Shown here in pieces: positions 11,701 through 23,700 of a stretch of DNA of 64,000 nt (position 1 is the stretch's first letter; every line of letters begins with the position of its first letter). Source of the DNA: Chaetoderma sp. LZ-2023a. Lineage: Eukaryota > Mollusca > Caudofoveata > Chaetodermatida > Chaetodermatidae. The translations under genes and the position numbers were made by a program. The notes beneath the pieces are model-generated. The model was not told where the DNA came from, did no database searches, and was given only the letters and a program-made list of their open reading frames with translations. The stretch is taken from the NCBI GenBank assembly GCA_034401795.1, contig CM067366.1, positions 79,803,647 through 79,867,646 on the forward strand, written 5' to 3'.

Positions 11701-14700
11701 AAGCATGGTGTCCCGTCCGGGCGCTGCGCCGGTACAAACAACGTACGGCGGCATGGCGCACCGACCAGTCAGCGTTATGGTTGTCATATATTGAACCCCA
11801 TGGGAGGGCTTCTAAGGACACCATTTCCAGGTGGATTGTGGAATGCATTCAGTTTTGCCATAAATCCGCCACCGGGAAGCAGGTTGACGTGGCCAAGGCT
11901 CACAGTGTCCGCGGCGTAGTGACATCCACGGCCCTATTTAATGGGGTCTCTGTGGATGATATTATGTCGGTGGCTCAGTGGCACTGTGAGTCAAGTTTTA
12001 CAGATCATTATCTCCGTGACACCTCTAATCCTCTCGCCTTGTCGGTTTTGAAAAAATAAATCGGTTTATATTTTTTGAGGAGGTTTTTCCTCATTACTTA
12101 TATATTTCACAATTAATTTATGGAAACACCCACTTTTTTGGGCCTGCATCAGTCTTTACCAATGGGAAGATGATGTCAGCAGCCATTTTCAACAAGGTCA
12201 GTCTTGTTCATGTGTTGTCCGTTGTTGATTGTATTGTCACGATTACCCGTTATTAATATGGTGATGGTTTGTGTATTTGTGTGGTTCATTGTTGAGAGTT
12301 ACGAAAATGGAGTTTTTTCGTCTCTGTCCTGTAGTACATGGCACTTGTACGTAGAGAGCGTATAGGACATTGAGGTCAGTCGACTCTTCCTCCCAGGAAG
12401 GAGGGGGGGAGCGCATATGACATTCGGTCATCTCTCATACATCGGTGGTGTTATCCGATGGTTAGTCAAATCCTGACTGTTTTTTCTTACAGTTTCAGAA
12501 GTTTAAGTGCCTTAAACGCAGAAAAGCGTATAGGGATGAGCTGGTCTTTTGACCTCGCCTCCCTCCCGCCAGATTCACTTTCGAATTCTGGCAATATCAA
12601 AAGTATTAGGGAGGTAAGTATACTCTTGAAGTGAAATAAACGAAATCTAGGATTTCTTTTTTCACGAGAGAGTTGATACTTACCTCCCTAGATACGGACC
12701 CGGCCTCTCCACCCCACAGAGGCTCGGTCTTCAGGCTCTTAATAGTTGCATGTGTGTCAGCCAATAATCTAGTCAGAGGAAGTGCTAGTCTGCGCATGCG
12801 CGGTGGTGGGGCTGGCATCCGCCGGACTACGCTCTGACTCCCTGCCCAGTAGGGGCACCTAACTGTTTTAAATCTGAGTGTTTATTGAGTGAAAGCCAAT
12901 ATTTAGCAATATCAAAAGTATTAGGGAGGTAAGTATCAACTCTCTCGTGAAAAAAGAAATCCTAGATTTCGTTTAAACACTTGGTAAGCCATTATGGTTC
13001 TGATAAATGTACACGCATTGCTAGTTGCATATATAATTATAAGCCTTCATAGTCTTGGTCAATATGATAATATCTGTAATGCTGTTTCTTCAGATACAGA
13101 TTGCAGCCGCTGTAACTACATACATGTATTTAGAAGAACATATCAGACACGGGACTAGATGTACCCAAGATTTGATAATGTGCTAAGCTCAGTCTTATTG
13201 CTTATTTTCAAATTGTATAGATCTATACATGGAATTACAGATTTGCGCTTATTTTCAGTCTCATAATTAATTATGAATTACTATCTGAAATTTGCAGATA
13301 AAGAGGTGAAAGATGATACTCACATCGATGGCTGGGTCGTGTCCTCGGAATCGTGTGCATTTCAAGCCGTCGGTGCTCGCTATCACAGAGAGGTACTGCC
13401 TGGTAGGTTAAGGCTCTATACGAACTGATGCCTTTTACCTTTTAATGGTTAAGCTATCCAAAATGTCCATTTCGAGGCCAAAAGAAGATTATTTTTGAAA
13501 ATTTATCACTGGAATGCCTGGCTCGATAACTGAGCCAGTCATTCTAGTAGTAAATTGTGAAAAATAGCCTAGGTGCCTTCAAATGCAAATTCACTAAGTA
13601 AGATTTTGAATTGCATTAACCCTTAAAGGATTAAATTTCTTCCTATGTTCAATACATCTATGGCAGATGTCTCACTAATCCCACCCTAAATTCATGTGGT
13701 GGTGATTTAGCGACAGTTGCATCAAAGTCTCTCTGCCGTATTGTCCCTAAATCCGGGTTGAAAGCGGTTTCCAGTGGATAGACAACTAACCAGGCTGTAT
13801 GTAGCAAGTGAGAATTCAGATAAAATATGATGCAAAACCTTCATTTGAAATTGTGATTTCTAGCAACCAACAGGCCGAAATTATAAAATATTAGTGCAAG
13901 AAAAGATATATTTTATATATTTTTAGCCTCGATCCTCAATCCGGGTTGAAAAAGGTTTCCAATGGATAGAATACATTTAACCCTTTAACACTCATATCGG
14001 CCAAAAACGTCGTCTTGAGAAATGTCCATTTGCAGACCAAGAGAAGACTTTTTAAATTTTACCACTGGAATGACTGGCTCGATAACCGAGCCAGTCAGTC
14101 CTGTGGTAAATTTTCAGAAATACTCTTCTTGGTGTGCAAATCGACATTTTCTATGAGGAAATTGAGATTTTCTTGAACAAATTCAAGGGTTAAAGGGTTA
14201 ATGAGTTGTGTCTAGTTTGTTATATGAATACTGTGTGATAAGATATCACATTGAATTGCGTTTCAACATTTGTCATGCTAGAGCTCTTTAATGGTCAATA
14301 CGTCTCGAGAAAATTAATAAGACTGCTTAGTGATTGTCCATTTGCAAGCTATCAGGATACTATTCTTGAAAATTAACCACTGGAATGACTGGCTCGGTTA
14401 TTGACTCGGTCATTCCAGTTGTAAAATTTAAAAGCACTCTTGGCCAGGATGACTACTAAAGGCTTGATTTTAAATAGGGCTTCACGATATACCGATATTA
14501 TATCGAATACCGGTATCATAGTTATACCATTAGTCATACCGATGTGATTTTGCTGATACTGAAATATCGAGATATTACATAAAACCGGTATGACATTGTG
14601 TTTAGGCAGATAATCTGCTTTCCATTAGCAAAATTCAATAGTATATCTGTCTAATCAGACAAGCGACTGCTCTTCTAATAGGAAAATGATATTTTACCTG

Positions 14701-17700
14701 TGTTTAGCGACCACACTTGCATTTTCTTATTTATCCGGATCTGTCAAATTGTTGTTTGGAGGCTAGAGAAACTGATAAATTAACGATAATTGCCACGAAA
14801 ATTGGCTACTTATAAGAATGCACTTCTCGCTAAAAATAGAATAACACTTATTATTCCCCCCATATAAATATATCGGGGAGTTATATACATGTAGTGTTTC
14901 CTTTGTCTGTCCATCCGTTCGTTCAGGTTTCATTTCCGGATGATAACTTGAGTACTATTGAAGGGATTATTATCAATCTGGCGTGGGAACATGTCCTTGG
15001 TGGGCTGAAGAACTCTATTGATTTTGTCATCAAACGGTCAAAGGTCAAGGTCATGGTGACCTAATTAATTATGTAATATTGCGTTTCTGGATGATAACTT
15101 GAGTTCTATCGAAGGGATCATTGCGAATCTTGTGTGAGAGCTTGTCGTTGGTGGTCCGAAGAACCATATCAATTTTTGCGCCAAACTCAAATGTCAAGGT
15201 CATGGTGACCTAATTAATTATGCACTTGCGTTTCCGGATGATAACTCGAGTTGTTATTACACCACAAACATCCATTACCATTCAATCACTAGTTGTTAAA
15301 TCAAACTATCTACATTTATCACCTGAAAAAGATTTTTATGCTTGCTTTCATGCCCCCATATGCCTATACCAACTCATTGTACCCTCAACCAGGCTTCTGG
15401 TAGAGTACACTCACCATACAGCTTGCATTAGACTGGCACCAGTCTATACTCACTCCTCTAAGACCTAGGACAAAGTGCATGCGCAGAGGAGACTAAGAGT
15501 AACATAGAAGCACTTTAAAAAATTTCTGCTAACAAAAAGGTTTGTTTTGCGCCGGTCAAAGTTTTTTGTGCTTGCCATCTGTGTCAGATATTTATTTAAG
15601 AGGATTACTTCTTAATATCATGCGTGCAATGAAGTCCCTATTATCTAAGTTACGTGGTAGAGTAACTTTATGGTTCTATATGCATTATTTGTACTTTTGT
15701 TTCTTTGTTACCGGTTTTTGTGGTAGTCAATTATGCCTTACCATATATACACTCATAAACACGCTAAGTGGGATTGCTATAAATATCAATCCTAGGTACC
15801 CTTAACATGAAGAGTTCCAAGTTTATTTCTAAAAGGTAACCTTTTACTTAGACAAATCTATGATTTGAATTTACGTTTTCCCGCCTTTTCTAGCATGTGC
15901 TTTCTCTGCGTTTGTTAGAGGTGGCTAGACATTTCAGAAGTTGTGTGCTTCATCTTTTCCTACTTTTTTTTCCTTTATAGGATTCTCTGAAATCAGCTGA
16001 AAAGGTGAAATGTTCATTGTCTAAGTGTGATCGCCATCACCCCTCTGAATTCGCTGGGCACGTGTGCCTTAAGTGTACTTCATGTACACCTAACTCTATG
16101 TGCGGTATTTGCAAGGGGTGGTCGCCTGCTTTACAAAAGATTTATATCAAAGATTTTGTTTCAAAAACGCAGGTGGCCTCTGATCGCTCCCCTCCTATTG
16201 CTGCAAAGGGCAAACAATCTAGCCCTCCTAAATTAGAAAAAAGAAAGAACGCCTGCAGCAGTGGAAGGGGGGTGCCTCCATCTTCTAGTCAGAATAGCGA
16301 CGCGGTTTTGGCTCTTTTCGCCCGTTTTGAGTCATTTGCCACTGTCTTAACTCAGTCTTTGGACGAACGTATTTCTTCAGCAATTCGAGCAGCGAAAGCG
16401 GACAGTGACTCAGATGGAACCATTCCGAATCCTAAAGGCCATGTCCGTAAGTGGGGGAAACCCGTGTCTCTCACCACGAGACAGGTGGTGAGTCCTAAGG
16501 CCAAGAAAAAGGATAGCAGGAAGAGAATGGTGGGCTCGTGCAGATCACCAAATTCTCAAACCCACGTAAATCTTGGGGCCAGGCAAGACCTTCAAGTGGT
16601 GCCTGACGTGTCTGGTTCATAGATTGCCAATGTCAAAGTCTCGGTCGTTCCAGTCATGCGCAACGTTCGTAGGTCGCCTGTTTTATTTTCTGCAGGTTGT
16701 GAGGATAGTTTGATTGTTTTCTTCCGATCCATGTTCTTCCGGTTCCGCCATTTTCGAGTATTCTGTTGCCCTATGTCTGCAGGACCTGGGTCAACTGCCG
16801 ACTTCCGTTTCTGGTTCCCGCTCTTCCGCTTCCTATCTGACTTCCGGTGTGGCTGCGCTTCCAGGTCTTCATGATCTTGGTCAGCTTGCGCTTGGTGCTT
16901 CCAGTTTAAGTAGTTCCGTTTCCAGTCTGACTTCCGGATTTGCTGTTCCTTCGGTCTATGATCCTAGTCGGCTTCCGGTGTCAGCTACCTCTTCCTGCTC
17001 TTCTGCTTCCCACTTGACTTCCAGTTTTATTGATCACTCGGGTCGGTATGATCCTGGTCAATTTCCGGGTCCAGCTTCCGGTCTTCGTACTTCCGTTTCC
17101 CATGCAACTTCCGGTTTGACTGATCTGCAGGTTCTTAAGGATCCTGGTCAGTTTCCGACTTCCGCTACTGGTTCATGTATTTCCGGTCTTTCCTTGACTT
17201 CCGGCTCACGTATTTCTGGGTCCAAGATTTTTTCCGCTTCCGTTTTTCGTTCATTCGGGGGATAGGGTCGCTTACGGTTTCAGGGACATCAATTTCCATG
17301 TTCGTTTTCTTAGGTCCTAGTCATCATCTGGCCTAGGAGTTAGTCTTGTTTTCGCAATTGCTTTAAAGAATCGGAATATTCAATGGCTGAAACTCTTCAT
17401 ACAGAGACATTGATAGTGTTTTGAATTTATACAGACATTCAGCATTTATTCTTTAGCGGTAACAGTATTTCAACGTAATTAAAGACTTCCGACTGGTTCC
17501 TGTATGGGTTTTTTCATTTAACTTATTTTCATATGTGCCTATCGTAGGTTTATATATAACACTCAGCCAATAAGGCAGTTGTATTCTTCCGTCAAGCACA
17601 TATTTTCAGTTAGTCTTAACGTTCTCATGCTTCGTTATTTAATGTTTTCTTCTTTCGAATTTAGTTTATTTATTGATCTATTTATTTCTCTTTCTGTCTA

Positions 17701-20700
17701 AGTTTCTACGCATCATCTCTAGATACTTAATTTTTTCTTTCATCCGCCTTTAAATGGCCGGTTGTCTTCGGGCAGTTCAGCCTTTTCTCTCGCTCCTTTC
17801 TCCTCTTATGTTGGCATGTTGACATATTTATTTTAATCTAAGAGAGTTAATTCGTTGCCATTTTTCTCGCGTAATTTTTTATTTTAAATCTCAGCTTTCA
17901 TTTCTTTTTCTTTTCTTTTATGGGTTATTTCTCCTTTCTTAGTGTCTATTCTTGTGGACATTATTCTTGGTTCCATTCTCTTCTCGGTGTTCCCTCTCTT
18001 GATTCTGTTCCTTTTCAGCGACTGTCAGTTTTTCTTCTCTGTCATCATGGTTACAGCGAGTCATTTTGCCCTGCCCCTGGTTTCATGTCACCTCGGTGTC
18101 TTTTCAGCATTTTTTCTTCCCTTTCGTTATTATTTTTCAAATTTTGGCCTGCCTTTAGTTTTATCCTTTTACTTAAAAGTTTGTTCTTTCCTTAAATCCT
18201 GGCGTCAGTTTTTCTTGGCTAGTAAATTTACATTTTTTGTTCTTTCCTCCTACCTCTGGTAGCTGTCGATCATCATCTTATCTGTCAGTTTGATGGATTC
18301 CTTTCCCGTTTCTCATTTTCCCCTTTAATTCCTTTCATGATATTTTTCTATCTTTTTGTAGCGTTCTGTTTTTTTCTCCTAGATCAGAGTTTATTGTGCT
18401 GATCCTTGAAGTTGTCTTTATGCATGTTTATGTCATAGTTTTATTTTTTCTATATGCTTTTATCTATTATTCACTTCCTTCTTGTCATTCTCAGTAGATG
18501 GTTTTCAGTTTGTTTTTTCTGTACCTTGGTTTCTATCTTGTGGGGGCTGTTGTGTGAGATCAGGTTTTCTGTCGTGTAAGTTTAATATCTTCTTAATAGC
18601 CTTAAGTATCTTATTTTTTCTTGTCTGATTAGTAGATTCCTCGAATTTAAAAAAAATATTTTCCTTCCTCTGAGTTGTTCTCATAGAGGTTCTTTACTAG
18701 GTCTTACTAGGTGCTGAGTGGTCGCAGACTCTAGTCCTCTATAACCACATTTTCTTCTCTGGCTCCTGGTGAACTGTGTCACTTCCGGTAATCAGGGGCA
18801 TTTTATAATTATAATAATACATCCTGGTTTCTCCAGGCCTTATCCAATCTATTTTTAAAAAGCATTTAATCTGGGTGCATTAACTACATTGGTTGACAGA
18901 TCAATCCAAATACTTAGTATTTTAGATGGAAATGCTTTGTCTTATTTAGTTTTTTTGATCTTTGTTTGCTTATTTGATGTTTATGTCCTCTTAATAGGCT
19001 GGATTTTTGGTTGAAAGCATTAATTCAGGTACTACTTCAGGATTTTATATATTATTAAGTAGTTTGTATACTTCAATCATATCTTTCCTACGTCTTCGGT
19101 TTGATAATGTTGGCAACTTTAACACTAAGTCTTCTTTCCTTTCCTTTTAGTTCTCCCCTTCAAGGCCGGGGAGGGGGGGTGGGGGTGTGTTGCTGATTTT
19201 TTCATTTCATTCGATTACTCACTTTTTGACAGTTGATTTAGATTCTGCGTCAGGCAAGGCTGTATCTGAATACAATATTTTGGCTCAATTGTAATTTAGT
19301 CTTTGATCTTTATTTCTTTCATCCAAGGAGAGCAATTAATAGCTCTCCTTTAATCTCAAATCTTTGATCAGGTTTAAGATATTTTACTTCTTACATGTAA
19401 GAGCAGATTTAATATCATACAAATGTATTTGCAAATTTTCATTCTGCTAGAGGAACGATCACTCGCCTATCCCTGATCGTGTAGAGCAATTTTTTAACTC
19501 GCCACGATTTTCTAGTATTTAAGCCCGAGTTTAGCATGAAATATTTCATGTTATGTAGATTTCATTTTATTCTTTCTTCTCTTGATAGAGTGGGAGTTCT
19601 TACTCTATCGCTATTATATTTTTATTGATCTCGTTCTGACATCTATTTCTGGGTCTCTCTTATTATGTTGAAAGATTTCAGAATTTCATTTCCATTTTCT
19701 TTCTTGTTAAAGGAAGAGTTCATATCTAGAGTCATGTATCTGTCTGTAGACAAATTTTTTATAAGGAAATTTAGATCCAGGATTTAATCCCGCTGCATAG
19801 TTTTCAGCTGCAGCAGGCATTCTTCATCATCTATCAATTCAGACAATTTATCCTTGGTCATCTATTTCCGCGAGTATAGTTTCTACATTCATCTGTTCCA
19901 AGAATTATTCCAGAGGTATGTAGTTTGTCATGCAGACTAGGTTGGATTATAAAATTTCTCAAAAAGTTATGGCTAGTCCTTTCTCAAGTTTTCACCCATC
20001 TAGGCGTCTCTTTCGACCTGTCTCGGGGCTTAGGCTTTCTTCAGAGTTAAGGTGTTCCATTAGTCAAAACCTCTCCTCAGGCGATTATTTTCGCAGACGC
20101 TTCCCAGGAAGGGTGGTGAGTAGTCTGGAACTCCGTCGATTTCCGGTCTTTGGGCCCTGGAGGAGTCTACTGCTTTTCATCAATATCTTGGAGTTGTGGG
20201 CTGTCAAGAAGGCTCTCCACATGGTCGGATCGAGTGAGAGGCCTCAAGATCTCGATTCGATCAGTCAATTCCACGGTAGTTTCCACAGGGAGGAACGAGG
20301 TCTTTTCTTCTTTGTATGGAATTTTGGAATCTTCTGTTGTGGTGCCGCAAGAAACAATATATTTTTTCTAGTGGCCAGTCATGTCATAGGCAGACTGAAC
20401 ATTCTTGTGGACCAGTTGGTAAGACCCAGCAAGTTTGTCCACTCCGAGTGGCATTTAAAGAAGTTGGTTGTCTAAGCGATTTTTCAGCATCAGGGTCGTC
20501 CCCACATAGATCTCTTTGCGACATGTTTTAATGACCAGATCTCCTCTTTCATATATCCAAATTTTCTGGACAGTCAGGCGTTGGTCGTGGACACCCTGTC
20601 TTAGTCCTGGACAGGAATGTTTGCCTACGTATTCCCACTAACAATTTTGATTCCGTTGGTTCTGAAAAAGGTCAAGGACCAGATCAGCGAAATTCTGGTA

Positions 20701-23700
20701 GCCCCTTTTTGGCCGAAGAGAATCTTCTTCATAGACCACCTTGATCTTCTGGTAGACCTTCCTCATCTTCTTCCAGTGTCCCCAGATCATCTCCCTCAAG
20801 TAAGGGGCACATGTCTTCACCCAAATCCAGAAATCTTCAAGTTTGTGCGATTGGAGAATATCGAGTGTCCGGTTCCTGAGATCAAGTTTTCTTCCAAGAT
20901 CTCAGGAAATCCTTGACTCTTCTAGGAGGGAGTCAACACGTCGCATTTACAAGGGTCGACTTAAAATCTTTGGAGAATGGTGTTCAAAACATGGTTTCTT
21001 GCCTGATTCTTTTTCTATTTCCCAGGTGTTAGATTTTTTTATCATATTTTTTCGGTTCTTTACAACTATCAGCTAACACTGTTAGGGGTTTTAGATTTTC
21101 CATGACTTCTTCCCTTCCTTGTCTCTTTAATGCTGATATCAAGGATTCAAAGATTCTCAATGGTTTTATTAGAGGTTTGGACAATACTCATCCTCCAGTG
21201 GTTAAGCCTTTGCCTTCCTGGAATTTGGCCTTGATTATTCTTGTATTGGCAGGTCTCCATTTTGAAACAATTCGATCTATCAGTCTCAAACTATTGACTC
21301 TTAAGGCTGTTTTTTCCTTGTTGCCGCCGCTTCAGCTAGAAGATCCGAAATTCATGCTCTTTTCTCAGAAAAAGACAGATTTATTGAATCTGCGGACAGT
21401 CTAGTTTTGTATCCCGGAAGGGGTTTGTTATCGAAGACCCAGTCTAACCATTACCCAGCCAAGCCGATTATTTTAAAATCCTTGTCGTCTTTTTCACCAT
21501 ACGACAAGTTCTGGTGTTATGTCTGGGCCTTAAAATTCTATAAATGTTGTACCAGTTTTAAAAGATCCAATTCTTCGCACTTATCGGTCCCGTACGCGGA
21601 CGAGGTATCTAGACCAGTTTCTAAGGCCTCGGTTAGCGGATTGATCTGTGAGACCATTATGCTATGAGATTGCTTCCCCTGGTGAGATCAATTTAGTCCA
21701 TGTCAAGGCGCACCACTTTCGTGATATGGCTACCTCCTTCGCTCTTTTCATCGGCTCATCATTGGACGACATCATGTAAGTTGCAGGTTGCAAATCTGAG
21801 TCGACTTTTCCTCTTTCTATTTAAAGGATCAGAGCCCAGCGGCTTCCTTCTTTAGAAATATGACGATCTTAACAAAACAAGCCTAAAACCATTTACCAAG
21901 CACATCTCACCAATTTCGCTAGTTTGTATGTCTGTCAGAAATGGTTAGAATATTCTCTTGTTTTGTTTATTTTATTGAGTTGACAATTTTCCTTGTTTGA
22001 AAACCACTGTGTGATTTGTTATGGATGCACTATTATGTTAATTTATTAACATTTGGATATGAGTTGTTTAATTTTTATCCTTGCTTATGATTCACAAATC
22101 TCCACCCACCAAGGGTTATTAAGTGGGGCGCTGCCCAATTCTACGGGTTTAGCAAGTAGTGATTGAATGGTAATGGATGTTTGTGGTGTAATAACAACCC
22201 CCAACAGACCCCCCCCCCCCCCTTGTGGGTTGGTCTGTAGTTTTATTAACCACTAAACATACTTACCATTCAATCACTATGACCCGACCTCAGCCACCCC
22301 GCATGGGAATGATTTGAGAATCTCTATTTTTTCTTGCATCTAAATTTGGAACATGATTACGTTACTCTTAGTCTCCTCTGCGCATGCACGCGCATGCACT
22401 TTGACCTAGGTCTTAGAGGAGTGAGTATAGACTGGTGTCAGTCTAATGCAGGCTGTATAGTGAGAGTGTACTCTATGAGAAGCCTGGTTGAGGGTACAAT
22501 GAGTATAGGCATATGGGGGCAAGAAATCAAGCATAAAAATCTTTTTTCTGGTGCTAAATGTAGATAGTTTGATTTAGCAAGTAGTGATTTAACGGTAAGT
22601 ATGTTTATAGTGGTTAATAAAACTACAGACCAAACCGCAAGGGGTGTGTGTCTGTTGGGGATTCTATTGAAGGGATCGTTATCAGTCTGGTGTCGGAGCT
22701 TGTCCTTGGTGGTCCGAAGAACCCTATCGATTTTTGCGCCAAACGGTCAAACGTCAAGGTCACTGTGACCTAATTAATGATGTAATATTGCGTTTCTGGA
22801 TGATCACTCGAGTTCTTTTGAAGGTATCATTACCAATCTGGCATGCGAGCATGTCCTTGGTGGTTAGAAGAGCCCTATCGATTTTTGCATGTAACGGTCA
22901 AAGGTCAGGGTCACTGACATTAATTACATAATGTTGCATTTCCGGATGATAACTCGAGTTCTATTGAAGGGATCGTTACCAATCTGGTGTGGGAGCTTGT
23001 CCTTTGTTGTTTGAAGAACCCTATCAATTTTTGCGATAACCAGTCAAAGGTTAAGATCACAGTGACCTAATTAATGATGTATTAATGTGCATTTCTGGAT
23101 GATAACTCGAGTTCGATTTAAGGGATCATTACTAATCTTGGGTGGGAGGTTGTCCTTGGTGTTTCGAAGAACCCTATCGATTTTGGTGTCAAAGTTACGG
23201 TGACCAATCTTGGGCAGGAGTTTGTGGTGGGGGGGGGGGGTTGATGGCGGTAGCCATACTTTTAGCAATCTCTGATTGTCGTTCTTGTTTTAATTAACGT
23301 CATAGGACAGGGGATGGTTAAAAATATCTAAAATATATCTTTTCTTGCACTAATATTTAATAATTTCGGCCCGTTGTTTGCTAGAAATCACAATTTCACA
23401 TCAAGAGTATACTTACCTCCCTAATACTTTTGATATTGCTAAATATCGGCTTTCACTCAATAAACACTCAGATTAAAACAGTTAGGTGCCCCTACTGGGC
23501 AGGGAGTCAGAGTGTAGTCTGGCGGATGCCAGACCCACCACCGCGCATGCGCAGACTAGCACTTCCTCTTTGCTAATTTATTGGCAGAGAGTCTACACAT
23601 GTTTTTGTGCTAGAGCTTTTCTAACTCAATTCATAGTCTTTTTGTGTGAATTTGGAAGTGATTATCCCTGATATAGATGGCAGAAAGGATTACTTCGCCA

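Larger units (their letters stand above)
8020..12975 (+). mobile_element. DIRS retrotransposon A2 (internally deleted, gag-recombinase fusion)
   Basis: Inverted terminal repeats (8020-8210 and 12760-12975) and an ICR (12594-12690) define both ends. The left edge CACTTCAAGAGTATACTTAC and right edge CTAGATTTCGTTTA are both represented, reverse-complemented and joined, in the ICR. ORF1 is nearly identical to that of A3. Compared with A3 about 2.1 kb is missing (A3 positions about 26646-28737), removing RT, RNase H and the recombinase N-terminal domain. No target-site duplication is seen, as expected for DIRS. It is in sense orientation in the PPAT intron between exons 2 and 3. Confidence 0.92.
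15251..22660 (+). mobile_element. DIRS retrotransposon B1 (7.4 kb, decayed)
   Basis: The left ITR is 15251-15511, the ICR is 22140-22290, and the right ITR is 22361-22660. The ICR contains the reverse complements of the two outer edges joined. Coding parts in order are a zinc-finger ORF1, a Ser-rich repeat ORF, a long eroded T-rich region with an antisense LINE scrap, RT thumb, RNase H, linker and tyrosine recombinase, all with stops. It sits inside the 149-bp array, with no target duplication beyond an ambiguous TT. The family differs clearly from A in terminal sequence but shares protein order and the GGTAAGTAT motif at the right end. Confidence 0.88.

Noticed and set aside
17920..18262. 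Two overlapping hydrophobic frames that look like membrane proteins
   Set aside because: The T-rich + strand yields Phe/Leu/Ser by composition; no conservation with A or C.
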